Shown: in pieces, positions 36,005 to 44,352 of the stretch
Layout: the number at the start of each line of letters is the position of its first letter
Position numbering within the stretch: position 1 is the first letter of the stretch
Assembly: GCF_902497625.1 (NCBI RefSeq)
Contig: NZ_CABVGX010000041.1
Location: forward strand, 1 to 50,290
Direction: 5' to 3'
DNA: 50,290 nt
From: Pseudomonas fluorescens
GTDB taxonomy: Bacteria; Pseudomonadota; Gammaproteobacteria; Pseudomonadales; Pseudomonadaceae
Notes under the pieces: generated by a model
Told to the model about the DNA's origin: nothing
Database searches by the model: none
The model's input: only the letters and a program-made list of their open reading frames with translations
Position numbers and translations under genes: made by a program

Positions 36005-36133
36005 TGTAGCAGCTGCCGAAGGCTGCGTCCGAGCGCGCAGCGGTCGTAATCCTGAACACTGCTCAGTTCTGCAAAACACACGACGCCATGGCGACCGCTG
36101 CGCGCTCGGACGCAGCCTTCGGCAGCTGCTACA
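36005..36133. repeat. REPIN-type element with perfect 42-base inverted arms
   Basis: Arms at 36005-36046 and 36092-36133 are exact reverse complements over 42 bases, starting TGTAGCAGCTGCCGAAGGCT. The spacer is 45 bases. The outer 22 bases equal those of the repeat at 19951-20052. It lies in the 358-base promoter gap between the divergent SIMPL and roxS genes. Confidence 0.9.
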
Positions 36134-36243
36134 GAGGACTGTGTTGCCGGAGGGCTGTGGCCGTTTGCCGCACTTTTGCCTGCCAACCCCCGCGCTTGGT
36201 TATACTCCCTGCGATCCGCCTGGAGCGCTCATCAGGAGAGCTC

Positions 36244-37506
36244 ATGCTCGCCCCCATTCAAATCACTTCCGCGACTCGCCAGAACCTCTGGCGGCTGACC
36301 TTCATCCGCACCTTGGTGCTGGCCGCTCAGGCCGGTTCAGTGGGGCTGGCTTACTGGCTCGATTTGCTGCCGCTGCCCTGGTTTCAACTGGCCGCGACCC
36401 TGGGCTGTTCGATGTTGCTGTGCGCGTTCACCGCGATTCGCCTGCGCACCAGTTGGCCGGTCACCGAGCTTGAATACGCTGTGCAACTGGCCTGTGATCT
36501 GTTTATCCACAGCGCGCTGCTGTATTTCTCCGGTGGATCGACCAACCCGTTCGTCTCTTATTATCTGGTGCCGCTGACGATCGCTGCAGTAACGCTGCCT
36601 TGGCGTTATTCGGTGATCCTCTCGGGCATCGCGCTGACGATGTACACCTTGCTGCTGGCGCGCTTCTACCCGCTGCAGACTTTTCCGATCGCCCGCGAAA
36701 ACCTGCAGGTCTACGGGATGTGGTTGAGCTTCGCACTGGCTGCCGCCGTTATCACTTTTTTTGCTGCCCGCATGGCTGAGGAGTTGCGACGTCAGGAAGA
36801 GCTGCGCGCCATTCGTCGCGAAGAGGGGCTGCGCGACCAGCAATTGCTCGCCGTCGCGACCCAGGCCGCAGGCGCCGCCCATGAGTTGGGCACGCCGCTG
36901 GCGACCATGAGTGTGCTGCTCAAAGAGATGCGTCAGGACCACCACGACCCGTTGTTGCAGGACGACCTGAGCGTGCTGCAGGATCAGGTCAAACTGTGCA
37001 AGGAAACCTTGCAACAATTAGTGCGCGCGGCCGAGGCCAATCGTCGTCTGGCCGTGGAAATGCAAGACGTCACCGACTGGCTTGACGAAGCGCTGAACCG
37101 CTGGCACCTGATGCGTCCGGAGGCCAGCTACCGCTTTCAATGCCTCGGTCAGGGGACCCTGCCGCGCATGGCGCCGCCGCCGGACCTGACCCAGGCACTG
37201 TTGAATCTGCTGAACAACGCCGCCGACGCCTGCCCCGACGGGTTGCAGGTAACGCTTGACTGGAATGCCGAAGACTTGACCATCAGCATTCGCGATCACG
37301 GCGCCGGCGTGCCATTGGCCATTGCCGAACAGATCGGCAAACCGTTTTTTACCACCAAGGGCAAAGGTTTCGGCCTGGGCCTGTTTTTGAGCAAAGCCAG
37401 CGTGACACGCGCCGGCGGCTCAGTGAAACTCTACAGTCATGAGGAAGGCGGCACGCTCACCGAGCTGCGCCTGCCCCGTGTCGCCCGAGGAGACGAACAT
37501 GAGTGA
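36244..37506 (+). CDS. roxS: Redox sensor histidine kinase RoxS (RegB/PrrB family)
   Basis: Inner-membrane sensor kinase of 420 aa. Six hydrophobic helices fill about residues 15-175. Between helices 3 and 4 is GGSTNPF (~97-103), the quinone-sensing motif of RegB kinases. The H-box AAGAAHELGTPLATM carries phospho-accepting His213, Cys252 in VKLCKETL corresponds to the redox cysteine region of RegB, and the ATPase lid is GKGFGLGLFLSK. AGGAGAG precedes the ATG. The roxR gene overlaps its end by eight bases. In P. aeruginosa RoxSR controls the cyanide-insensitive oxidase and other respiratory genes. Confidence 0.92.
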   Translation: MLAPIQITSATRQNLWRLTFIRTLVLAAQAGSVGLAYWLDLLPLPWFQLAATLGCSMLLCAFTAIRLRTSWPVTELEYAVQLACDLFIHSALLYFSGGSTNPFVSYYLVPLTIAAVTLPWRYSVILSGIALTMYTLLLARFYPLQTFPIARENLQVYGMWLSFALAAAVITFFAARMAEELRRQEELRAIRREEGLRDQQLLAVATQAAGAAHELGTPLATMSVLLKEMRQDHHDPLLQDDLSVLQDQVKLCKETLQQLVRAAEANRRLAVEMQDVTDWLDEALNRWHLMRPEASYRFQCLGQGTLPRMAPPPDLTQALLNLLNNAADACPDGLQVTLDWNAEDLTISIRDHGAGVPLAIAEQIGKPFFTTKGKGFGLGLFLSKASVTRAGGSVKLYSHEEGGTLTELRLPRVARGDEHE

Positions 37507-38059
37507 CGAGATCCAGACCGAAGGTGAAGAACTGCCGCATTTGCTGCTGGTAGATGACGACGCCACGTTCACCCGGGTGATGGCCCGCGCCATGGCTCGC
37601 CGTGGTTTTCGCGTCAGCACCGCTGGTTCCGCCGAAGAAGGCCTGACCATCGCCCAGGCTGACATCCCCGATTACGCCGCCCTCGACCTGAAAATGGATG
37701 GCGATTCGGGTCTGGTGCTGTTGCCGAAACTGCTCGAACTTGATCCGGAAATGCGCGTGGTGATCCTCACCGGTTATTCGAGCATCGCGACCGCCGTCGA
37801 AGCGATCAAACGTGGCGCCTGCAATTATCTGTGCAAACCGGCCGATGCCGATGATGTGCTGGCCGCATTGCTTTCCGAGCATGCTGACCTCGACACGCTG
37901 GTGCCGGAAAACCCGATGTCGGTGGACCGCCTGCAGTGGGAGCACATTCAACGCGTTCTGACCGAGCACGAGGGCAATATTTCCGCCACTGCCCGTGCCC
38001 TCGGCATGCACCGCCGTACATTGCAGCGCAAACTGCAGAAGCGCCCGGTCCGACGCTGA
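37499..38059 (+). CDS. roxR: Response regulator RoxR (RegA/PrrA family)
   Basis: Cytosolic regulator of 186 aa (RegA is about 184). The receiver domain has the acidic pocket LLVDDDATF, phospho-acceptor Asp63 (AALDLKMDGDSG) and switch lysine region CNYLCKPAD. The C-terminal Fis-type helix-turn-helix is NISATARALGMHRRTLQRKL. The start inside roxS (37499) gives the conserved MSDEIQTEGEELPHLLLVDDD beginning. It is coupled to roxS. Confidence 0.93.
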   Translation: MSDEIQTEGEELPHLLLVDDDATFTRVMARAMARRGFRVSTAGSAEEGLTIAQADIPDYAALDLKMDGDSGLVLLPKLLELDPEMRVVILTGYSSIATAVEAIKRGACNYLCKPADADDVLAALLSEHADLDTLVPENPMSVDRLQWEHIQRVLTEHEGNISATARALGMHRRTLQRKLQKRPVRR

Positions 38060-38100
38060 ACCTGCGCTGAACGAATGCCGCTCACGTCTCGCGACAATCC

Positions 38101-38124
38101 GAACCGATCATCTATGATCGGTTC
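38101..38124. repeat. Perfect inverted repeat between roxR and the ABC gene
   Basis: GAACCGATCAT and ATGATCGGTTC, 11 bases each, separated by two bases. There is no T-run, so it is either a weak terminator hairpin for roxR or a protein-binding site 33 bases before the next ATG. Confidence 0.5.
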
Positions 38125-38156
38125 GTGTGTGATCCCATCCTTATCGAGCTCTTTCC

Positions 38157-39884
38157 ATGAATCAGAACGCTGAGTATTCTGCGGTCAACGATCGCGTGCG
38201 CGGGGATTTTTTTCGCAAAGTCTGGGCCATGACCACGCCTTACTGGCGCAGCGAAGAGAAGGGCAAGGCATGGACGTTGCTGATCGCGGTGATCGCGCTG
38301 TCGTTGTTCAGCGTGGCCATCTCGGTGTGGGTCAACAGCTGGTACAAGGACTTTTACAATGCTTTGCAGAACAAGGATGAAAGCGCGTTCTGGCAGTTGA
38401 TTCTGTATTTTTGCGGCATTGCCACCGTGGCGATTCTAGGGGCGGTGTACCGGCTATACCTGACCCAGATGCTGACCATCCGCTGGCGGGCCTGGCTGAC
38501 CGAAAAGCACTTTGCCCGCTGGCTGGGCCACAAGAATTATTACCAGTTGGAGCAAGGCGGTTATACCGATAACCCGGACCAGCGGATTTCCGAAGACCTC
38601 AACAAGTTTACCGCCAATACCCTGGGTCTGGGCCTGGGATTGATCCGCAATTGCGTGAGCCTGGTGTCGTTCTCGATTATTTTGTGGGGCGTGTCTGGCA
38701 GCATCGAAGTGTTCGGCTTCACCATTCCCGGTTACATGTTCTGGTGTGCGCTGATCTACGCCGCGGTCGGCAGTTGGCTGACGCACTTGATCGGTCGTCG
38801 CCTCATCGGGCTGACCAACAATCAACAACGCTTCGAAGCGGACCTGCGGTTCTCCATGGTGCGAATTCGCGAGAATGCCGAAAGCATCGCGCTGTACAAC
38901 GGCGAACCCAACGAAAACCGTCGACTGAGCCATCGTTTCGGCCTGGTCTGGCACAACTTCTGGGACATCATGCGCGTGTCCAAGCGTCTGACTTTCTTTA
39001 CGTCCGGCTATGGCCAGATCGCGATCATCTTCCCCTTCATGGTGGCCGCGCCGCGCTATTTTACCGGTAAAATCGAGCTGGGCGAGCTCATGCAGATCAA
39101 CTCGGCTTTCGGTAACGTGCAGGAGAATTTCAGCTGGTTTATCAGCGCGTATCAAGACCTCGCCGAATGGCGCGCCACTTGTGATCGTTTGCTGAGTTTC
39201 CGCCAGGCGATGACTGATAACGAAGAGCGTGCACCGGCGATCGATGTGCAGAATGCCGGTGCTACGTTGCAGGTTCAGAACCTGGGGCTGGACCTGGCCG
39301 ATGGCCGTCATCTGCTCACCCACGCAGACATGACCGTAGAGGAGGGCGAGCGAGTGATGCTCAGCGGTCGTTCCGGCAGCGGCAAGTCAACCCTGCTGCG
39401 CGCTATGGGGCATTTATGGCCGGCGGGCCATGGCAGCATCCGTCTGCCGGCAGCGCGGTATCTGTTCCTGCCGCAAAAGCCTTATCTGCCCATTGGCACG
39501 TTGCGCGAAGCATTGAGTTATCCACAGGCTGGCGATACTTACCCGGACGAGCGTTACCTCCACGTTTTGGAAACCTGTCGCCTGCCGCACTTGCTGCCGC
39601 GTCTGGATGAGGCCAACCACTGGCAACGGATGTTGTCGCCCGGTGAGCAACAACGTCTGGCTTTCGCCCGGGCGCTGCTGTTTGCCCCGCAGTGGCTGTA
39701 CATGGACGAAGCCACTTCGGCGATGGATGAAGAAGATGAAGCAAGCTTGTATCAAGCGTTGATCGATGAAATACCGGGGCTGAGCATTGTCAGTGTCGGC
39801 CATCGAAGCAGTTTGAAACGATTCCATCCGCGGCACGTGCGCATTGAAAACGGTCACTTGATTGACCAGACCATAATCGCCTGA
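38157..39884 (+). CDS. YddA/SbmA-type ABC transporter, fused permease and ATPase
   Basis: Protein of 575 aa with an N-terminal membrane domain of about five or six helices of the ABC_membrane_2/SbmA-BacA type (SVWVNSWYKDFYNALQNKDE and WRAWLTEKHFARWLGHKNYY are typical) and a C-terminal ATPase. Walker A SGRSGSGKSTLL, signature LSPGEQQRLAFARAL, Walker B WLYMDEATSAMD. The family acts as homodimers; substrates of the YddA branch are not well known, with peptides or fatty-acyl compounds suggested for relatives. It starts 97 bases after roxR. Confidence 0.9.
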   Translation: MNQNAEYSAVNDRVRGDFFRKVWAMTTPYWRSEEKGKAWTLLIAVIALSLFSVAISVWVNSWYKDFYNALQNKDESAFWQLILYFCGIATVAILGAVYRLYLTQMLTIRWRAWLTEKHFARWLGHKNYYQLEQGGYTDNPDQRISEDLNKFTANTLGLGLGLIRNCVSLVSFSIILWGVSGSIEVFGFTIPGYMFWCALIYAAVGSWLTHLIGRRLIGLTNNQQRFEADLRFSMVRIRENAESIALYNGEPNENRRLSHRFGLVWHNFWDIMRVSKRLTFFTSGYGQIAIIFPFMVAAPRYFTGKIELGELMQINSAFGNVQENFSWFISAYQDLAEWRATCDRLLSFRQAMTDNEERAPAIDVQNAGATLQVQNLGLDLADGRHLLTHADMTVEEGERVMLSGRSGSGKSTLLRAMGHLWPAGHGSIRLPAARYLFLPQKPYLPIGTLREALSYPQAGDTYPDERYLHVLETCRLPHLLPRLDEANHWQRMLSPGEQQRLAFARALLFAPQWLYMDEATSAMDEEDEASLYQALIDEIPGLSIVSVGHRSSLKRFHPRHVRIENGHLIDQTIIA

Positions 39885-39913
39885 ATCACCGCAGTTCTGT
39901 CTGGTAGAACTGT

Positions 39914-40066
39914 TGTGGCAAGGGGCTCGTGCGGCAAAGGGGCTCGTGTCGCAAGGGGCATGTGTGGCGTGGCGGCATGTGTGGCAAGGGGGTGTGGCAA
40001 GGGGTGTGTGTGGCAAGGGGGTGTGGCAAGGGGTGTGGCAGGGGGTGTGTGTGGCAAGGGGTGTGC
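39914..40066. repeat. Degenerate tandem array of GTGGCAAGGGG units
   Basis: About ten imperfect copies of a 10-14-base unit (GTGTGGCAAGGGG and variants such as GCGGCAAAGGGG, GTCGCAAGGGG, GTGGCAGGGGG) run head to tail. The unit resembles the first bases of the REP arm that follows immediately at 40067 (GTGGCGAGGGGGCTTGCC), so it looks like an amplification of a REP half. Glycine-rich frames through it are not credible genes. Confidence 0.8.
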
Positions 40067-40175
40067 GTGGCGAGGGGGCTTGCCCCCGTTCCAGTGCGCA
40101 GCACTGGCAAGGTCTTGTAAACGTGCGAGATCTGGCGCCCCTCCGCCACCCGACGGGGGCAAGCCCCCTCGCCAC
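40067..40175. repeat. REPIN element downstream of the tandem array
   Basis: Perfect 23-base arms (GTGGCGAGGGGGCTTGCCCC plus CGT at 40067-40089 and the reverse complement at 40153-40175) flank 63 bases. Together with the array it fills the 380-base gap between the ABC gene and the GntR-type regulator. Confidence 0.88.
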
Positions 40176-40198
40176 ATAAATCTGCGCTGCAGGAGGCG

Positions 40199-40212
40199 GG
40201 TGATCGTACAAC
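40199..40212. promoter_or_regulatory. Candidate half-operator before the FadR-type regulator
   Basis: Read on the minus strand the sequence is GTTGTACGATCACC. It matches the left half and centre of the palindrome before kdgD (GTTGTACGATGACC) at 13 of 14 positions. It lies 53 bases upstream of the regulator's ATG and suggests autoregulation. Confidence 0.5.
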
Positions 40213-40264
40213 CGCGTTGAGCTATGATGCACTTTCAGCCGAATTCTCGAGACAGACGTTCACC

Positions 40265-41014
40265 ATGGAAAACCCGATCGACGTGCCACGCCTCCCTCGC
40301 AAGCGCCGCAGTCTCGCACAGGAATTGGTGACGGTGCTGTCCGAGCAGATTCGCGACGGCCAACTCAAGCGTGGCGACAAGTTGCCCACCGAGTCGGCGA
40401 TCATGGATGCCCACGGCGTCAGCCGCACCGTGGTGCGCGAAGCGATTTCCCGTTTGCAGGCGGCAGGGCAGGTGGAAACCCGCCATGGCATTGGTACCTT
40501 TGTGCTGGATACGCCGAGCCCGAGTGGTTTCCGTATCGACCCGGCCACGGTGGTCACCTTGCGTGACGTGCTGGCGATTCTGGAACTGCGCATCAGCCTT
40601 GAAGTGGAATCCGCCGGGCTCGCCGCGCAACGCCGCAGCCCCGAGCAGTTGGCTCTGATGCGCGCGGCGCTGGATGCTTTGAACGAAAGCGCGGCCCATG
40701 CGAGCGACGCGGTGGCTTCGGACTTCCAGTTTCACCTGCAGATTGCCCTGTCGACCGGCAACCGCTACTTCACCGACATCATGACTCACCTCGGGACCAG
40801 CATCATTCCGCGTACGCGCCTCAACTCCGCGCGTCTGGCCCATGACGACCAGCAACACTACATGGGTCGCCTGAGCCGTGAGCACGAGGAAATCTACGAC
40901 GCGATTGCCCGCCAGGATTCCGATGCCGCCCGCGCGGCAATGCGCTTGCACCTGACCAACAGTCGCGAACGTCTGCGTCATGCGCATGAAGAGGCCGAGG
41001 CGCAGCGGGGCTAA
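40265..41014 (+). CDS. FadR-subfamily GntR transcriptional regulator (galactarate/glucarate genes)
   Basis: DNA-binding regulator of 249 aa. The N-terminal winged helix-turn-helix (QIRDGQLKRGDKLPTESAIM, GVSRTVVREAISRLQAAGQV, GIGTFVL) is followed by an all-helical FCD ligand domain with the metal-binding pattern DFQFHLQIALSTGN and later HYMGRLSREHEEIYDAI. It stands directly upstream of the sugar-acid genes and matching palindromic sequences lie before it and before kdgD, so it is probably the local repressor, released by a sugar-acid intermediate (inferred). Confidence 0.85.
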   Translation: MENPIDVPRLPRKRRSLAQELVTVLSEQIRDGQLKRGDKLPTESAIMDAHGVSRTVVREAISRLQAAGQVETRHGIGTFVLDTPSPSGFRIDPATVVTLRDVLAILELRISLEVESAGLAAQRRSPEQLALMRAALDALNESAAHASDAVASDFQFHLQIALSTGNRYFTDIMTHLGTSIIPRTRLNSARLAHDDQQHYMGRLSREHEEIYDAIARQDSDAARAAMRLHLTNSRERLRHAHEEAEAQRG

Positions 41015-41075
41015 AGGGAGTAGCAGTGATCGCTCTCACGCAGAACGTGGGAACGATCATTGTGCAACGCTTCCA

Positions 41076-41453
41076 TCAAGCTCTGATATGCAGCAGCACA
41101 GGCGCCGAGTACGGTTCCAGGCTCGACGCGTCAGCGAATTTGTAACGTAATTCGATTTCCATATTGCGGTAATCCTCCAGCACCGCTTTCGGGATTTTCA
41201 GCTCGATGCCTGTGAGTTTCACCGCGTCATCAATTCGGTCGTTCCAATACCCCGCAGGCTCCTCGGTACCCGTCCAGTCAGGGTCGTCTGGATCCATTCC
41301 GAGGATTGGGTACACATCCCAATTAGGCGCGATGTCCTTGTGATCCGGCACCTCGAGGATCAAGTCATCCTCCAGCATCGATAAGCTGATAACGGCCGAC
41401 TGGTCGAGTTCATCAATGGTGAATCCGGTGAGGGTCGGTGACAGGAAATCCAT
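41076..41453 (-). CDS. Hypothetical protein
   Basis: Protein of 125 aa, acidic, with no family I recognise. It begins MDFLSPTLTGFTIDELDQSA and has a Trp/Pro/Asp-rich middle (PNWDVYPILGMDPDDPDWTG). No signal peptide or membrane segment. The start at 41453 was chosen because the longer frame to 41627 begins with a basic, composition-odd extension. It is the only minus-strand gene in this catabolic block and interrupts the regulator-kdgD pair, so it may be an insertion. Confidence 0.55.
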   Translation of the reverse strand: MDFLSPTLTGFTIDELDQSAVISLSMLEDDLILEVPDHKDIAPNWDVYPILGMDPDDPDWTGTEEPAGYWNDRIDDAVKLTGIELKIPKAVLEDYRNMEIELRYKFADASSLEPYSAPVLLHIRA

Positions 41454-41662
41454 CTTCAATACACTCCGTGCGAAGTTCCACGATCCATTCGTGGCGGGGG
41501 CCTCAACTTTACGGGGCGATTTCAGGGTTTGCCGAAATGGAGTTTGACCAGGCATTTCTGGAGCGCATCGCCGCAGCCGAACCCGGAATTCACGCGAAAA
41601 AATCATAGTGAACGATGCAAATTTCACCCCCAGCGATGAAATGCAGTTGACGGTTTTTTTTT

Positions 41663-41686
41663 AAGTTGTACGATGACCTACAACTT
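41663..41686. promoter_or_regulatory. Palindromic operator candidate upstream of kdgD
   Basis: Arms AAGTTGTA (41663-41670) and TACAACTT (41679-41686) are separated by CGATGACC. The form fits operators of FadR-type GntR regulators, and a near-identical half-site precedes the neighbouring regulator gene. It lies 67 bases before the kdgD ATG, in the promoter region. Confidence 0.65.
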
Positions 41687-41752
41687 CGGCGCAGGCTGAT
41701 GGTTTATCTACCACACACAAACAACAACGTAGCTACTCAGGGTGTTCGAATA

Positions 41753-42664
41753 ATGAATCCACAAGAACTGAAGTCCATCCTCTCTTCCGGTCTGCTGTCT
41801 TTCCCGGTTACCGATTTCGATGCTCAGGGCGATTTCCATCGCGCAGGCTACATCAAGCGTCTCGAATGGCTGGCCCCATACGGCGCCTCGGCTCTGTTCG
41901 CCGCTGGCGGCACCGGTGAGTTCTTCTCCCTGGCGGCCAGCGAATATTCGGAAATCATCAAGACTGCGGTCGACACTTGCGCCACCAGCGTGCCGATTCT
42001 GGCTGGCGTTGGTGGCTCGACCCGCCAGGCCATCGAATACGCACAGGAAGCCGAGCGCCTGGGCGCCAAAGGCCTGTTGCTGCTCCCGCATTACCTGACT
42101 GAAGCCAGTCAGGACGGCGTTGCCGCTCACGTTGAGGCCGTGTGCAAATCGGTAAAAATCGGTGTGGTGGTTTACAACCGTAACGTCTGCCGCCTGACCG
42201 CGCCGCTGCTGGAGCGCCTGGCCGAACGCTGCCCGAACCTGATCGGCTACAAGGACGGTCTGGGCGATATCGAATTGATGGTGTCGATCCGTCGTCGCCT
42301 CGGCGATCGCTTCAGCTACCTCGGTGGTTTGCCGACCGCTGAAGTCTACGCCGCTGCCTATAAGGCGCTGGGCGTGCCGGTGTACTCCTCGGCGGTGTTC
42401 AACTTCATCCCGAAAACCGCAATGGATTTTTACCACGCCATTGCCCGCGAAGATCACGCTACCGTCGGCAAGATCATCGACGACTTCTTCCTGCCTTACC
42501 TGGACATCCGTAACCGCAAGTCGGGCTACGCGGTGAGCATCGTCAAGGCCGGGGCAAAAATCTCCGGCTATGACGCCGGTCCTGTGCGCGCACCGCTGAC
42601 CGATCTGACTGGCGAAGAGTATGAAATGCTCGCCGCGCTGATCGACAAGCAAGGTGCGCAGTAA
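41753..42664 (+). CDS. kdgD: 5-dehydro-4-deoxyglucarate dehydratase
   Basis: Cytosolic enzyme of 303 aa in the DHDPS/NAL superfamily. It dehydrates and decarboxylates 5-keto-4-deoxy-D-glucarate to 2,5-dioxopentanoate (alpha-ketoglutarate semialdehyde). The Schiff-base lysine is Lys167 in LIGYKDGLGD, and the catalytic tyrosine is Tyr141 in VVVYNRNV. The N-terminal LLSFPVTDFDAQGDFHRAGY is typical of KdgD. The ATG at 41753 starts MNPQELKSILSS; the frame further upstream crosses the operator. The next gene takes its product. Confidence 0.95.
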   Translation: MNPQELKSILSSGLLSFPVTDFDAQGDFHRAGYIKRLEWLAPYGASALFAAGGTGEFFSLAASEYSEIIKTAVDTCATSVPILAGVGGSTRQAIEYAQEAERLGAKGLLLLPHYLTEASQDGVAAHVEAVCKSVKIGVVVYNRNVCRLTAPLLERLAERCPNLIGYKDGLGDIELMVSIRRRLGDRFSYLGGLPTAEVYAAAYKALGVPVYSSAVFNFIPKTAMDFYHAIAREDHATVGKIIDDFFLPYLDIRNRKSGYAVSIVKAGAKISGYDAGPVRAPLTDLTGEEYEMLAALIDKQGAQ

Positions 42665-42679
42665 CACACCCGATTAAAC

Positions 42680-42706
42680 AAGGCCGCTGAGTGATCAGCG
42701 GCCTTT
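42680..42706 (+). terminator. Partial terminator between kdgD and the dehydrogenase gene
   Basis: AAGGCCGCTG pairs with CAGCGGCCTT around a 6-base loop, followed by only a few T residues (TTTTGCG). The ribosome site of the next gene (AAGGAG at 42712) begins six bases later, so the hairpin may tune the ratio of the two enzymes. Confidence 0.6.
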
Positions 42707-42723
42707 TGCGTAAGGAGATTGTT

Positions 42724-44169
42724 GTGGCTGATACAAAGCGTTTCGATAACTACATCAACGGCGAATGGGTTGCGGGCAGTGATTATTGCGCCAACATCAA
42801 CCCGTCCGAATTGAGCGACACCATCGGCGACTACGCCAAGGCTGACCTGACTCAGGTCCACGCGGCCATCGACGCCGCCCGCGCTGCGTTCCCGGCCTGG
42901 TCCACTTCGGGTATTCAGGCGCGTCACGATGCACTGGATAAAGTCGGTACGGAAATCCTCGCCCGCCGCGAAGAACTTGGCACCTTGCTGGCCCGGGAAG
43001 AGGGCAAGACCCTGCCTGAGGCCATCGGTGAAGTGACCCGCGCCGGTAACATTTTCAAATTCTTCGCTGGTGAAACCCTGCGCCTTTCCGGCGACTATTT
43101 GCCGTCGGTGCGCCCAGGTGTAAACGTTGAAGTGACCCGCGAAGCATTGGGCGTGGTTGGCCTGATCACCCCGTGGAACTTCCCGATCGCGATCCCGGCA
43201 TGGAAAATTGCCCCGGCCCTGGCCTACGGCAACTGTGTTGTGCTCAAGCCCGCCGATCTGGTCCCCGGTTGCGCCTGGGCGCTGGCGGAAATTATCTCCC
43301 GCGCAGGCTTCCCTGCCGGCGTGTTCAACCTGGTAATGGGCAGCGGTCGCGTGGTTGGCGATGCGTTGGTGCAGAGCCCGAAAGTCGACGGCATCAGCTT
43401 CACCGGTTCCGTGGGCGTTGGTCGCCAGATCGCCGTCAGCTGTGTATCGCGTCAGGCCAAGGTTCAGCTGGAGATGGGCGGCAAAAACCCGCAGATCATT
43501 CTTGACGACGCCGACCTCAAGCAAGCGGTCGAGCTGTCGGTTCAGAGCGCGTTCTACTCCACCGGCCAGCGTTGCACCGCTTCCAGCCGCTTTATCGTCA
43601 CCGCCGGGATTCACGACAAATTCGTCGAAGCCATGGCCGAGCGCATGAAGTCGATCAAGGTTGGCCACGCGCTGAAAGCCGGCACCGATATCGGCCCGGT
43701 CGTCTCACAGGCGCAGCTTGATCAGGACATGAAATACATCGACATCGGCCAGTCCGAAGGTGCACGTCTGGTCAGTGGCGGTGGTCTGGTGACCTGCGAT
43801 ACCGAAGGCTACTACCTGGCGCCAACGCTGTTTGCCGACAGTGAAGCGGCGATGCGCATCAGCCGTGAAGAGATCTTCGGCCCGGTGGCCAACGTGGTTC
43901 GCGTGGCGGATTACGATGCGGCACTGGCCATAGCCAACGACACTGAATTCGGTCTGTCGGCGGGCATCGCCACCACCTCGCTGAAGTACGCCAACCACTT
44001 CAAACGCCACTCCCAGGCCGGGATGGTGATGGTCAACCTGCCGACGGCGGGCGTGGATTACCACGTGCCGTTCGGTGGGCGTAAAGGTTCCTCTTATGGA
44101 TCCCGCGAGCAAGGTCGCTACGCGCAAGAGTTCTACACGGTTGTAAAAACCTCCTACATCGGCTCGTAA
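42724..44169 (+). CDS. Alpha-ketoglutarate semialdehyde dehydrogenase (aldehyde dehydrogenase family)
   Basis: NAD(P)-dependent dehydrogenase of 481 aa that oxidises 2,5-dioxopentanoate to alpha-ketoglutarate, the last step of the galactarate/glucarate route. Catalytic Glu250 is in QLEMGGKNP and nucleophile Cys284 in STGQRCTASSRF; the cofactor loop is GSVGVGRQIA. The GTG at 42724 has AAGGAG upstream and was chosen over the frame start at 42691, which lies inside the hairpin. The functional assignment comes from its place after kdgD. Confidence 0.93.
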   Translation: MADTKRFDNYINGEWVAGSDYCANINPSELSDTIGDYAKADLTQVHAAIDAARAAFPAWSTSGIQARHDALDKVGTEILARREELGTLLAREEGKTLPEAIGEVTRAGNIFKFFAGETLRLSGDYLPSVRPGVNVEVTREALGVVGLITPWNFPIAIPAWKIAPALAYGNCVVLKPADLVPGCAWALAEIISRAGFPAGVFNLVMGSGRVVGDALVQSPKVDGISFTGSVGVGRQIAVSCVSRQAKVQLEMGGKNPQIILDDADLKQAVELSVQSAFYSTGQRCTASSRFIVTAGIHDKFVEAMAERMKSIKVGHALKAGTDIGPVVSQAQLDQDMKYIDIGQSEGARLVSGGGLVTCDTEGYYLAPTLFADSEAAMRISREEIFGPVANVVRVADYDAALAIANDTEFGLSAGIATTSLKYANHFKRHSQAGMVMVNLPTAGVDYHVPFGGRKGSSYGSREQGRYAQEFYTVVKTSYIGS

Positions 44170-44217
44170 CCCGCTGCACCGCGGTGTCGGGCATATCGCC
44201 AAACACCGCAAATCCCT

Positions 44218-44297
44218 GTAGGAGCTGTCGAGTGAAACGAGGCTGCGATCCCTTGATCTTAAAAGCTCGCAGCCTCGTTACACTCGACAGCTCCTAC
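44218..44297. repeat. REP-type inverted repeat before the sugar-acid permease
   Basis: Arms of 31 bases (GTAGGAGCTGTCGAGTGAAA at 44218, reverse complement ending at 44297) differ at one position and flank 18 bases. The sequence belongs to a different family from the repeats at 19951 and 36005. It splits the catabolic operon between the dehydrogenase and the permease. Confidence 0.85.
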
Positions 44298-44352
44298 GGA
44301 GGATGGACCTGTTTCACCCGCGCATAAAAATAATTTGTGGGAGTACATTTAC

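Noticed and set aside
39914..40066. CRISPR-like array
   Set aside because: The units are 10-14 bases, contiguous and degenerate, with no unique spacers and no cas genes nearby.
39913..40220. Glycine/tryptophan-rich small proteins encoded by the tandem array in several frames
   Set aside because: All frames stay open only because the repeat lacks stops; no ribosome site and no sensible protein sequence.
41468..41608. Short plus-strand frame ending MEFDQAFLERIAAAEPGIHA and stop, in the gap before kdgD
   Set aside because: It looks somewhat protein-like but is short, lacks a ribosome site and partly overlaps the leader of the minus-strand hypothetical gene; not enough to call a gene or remnant.
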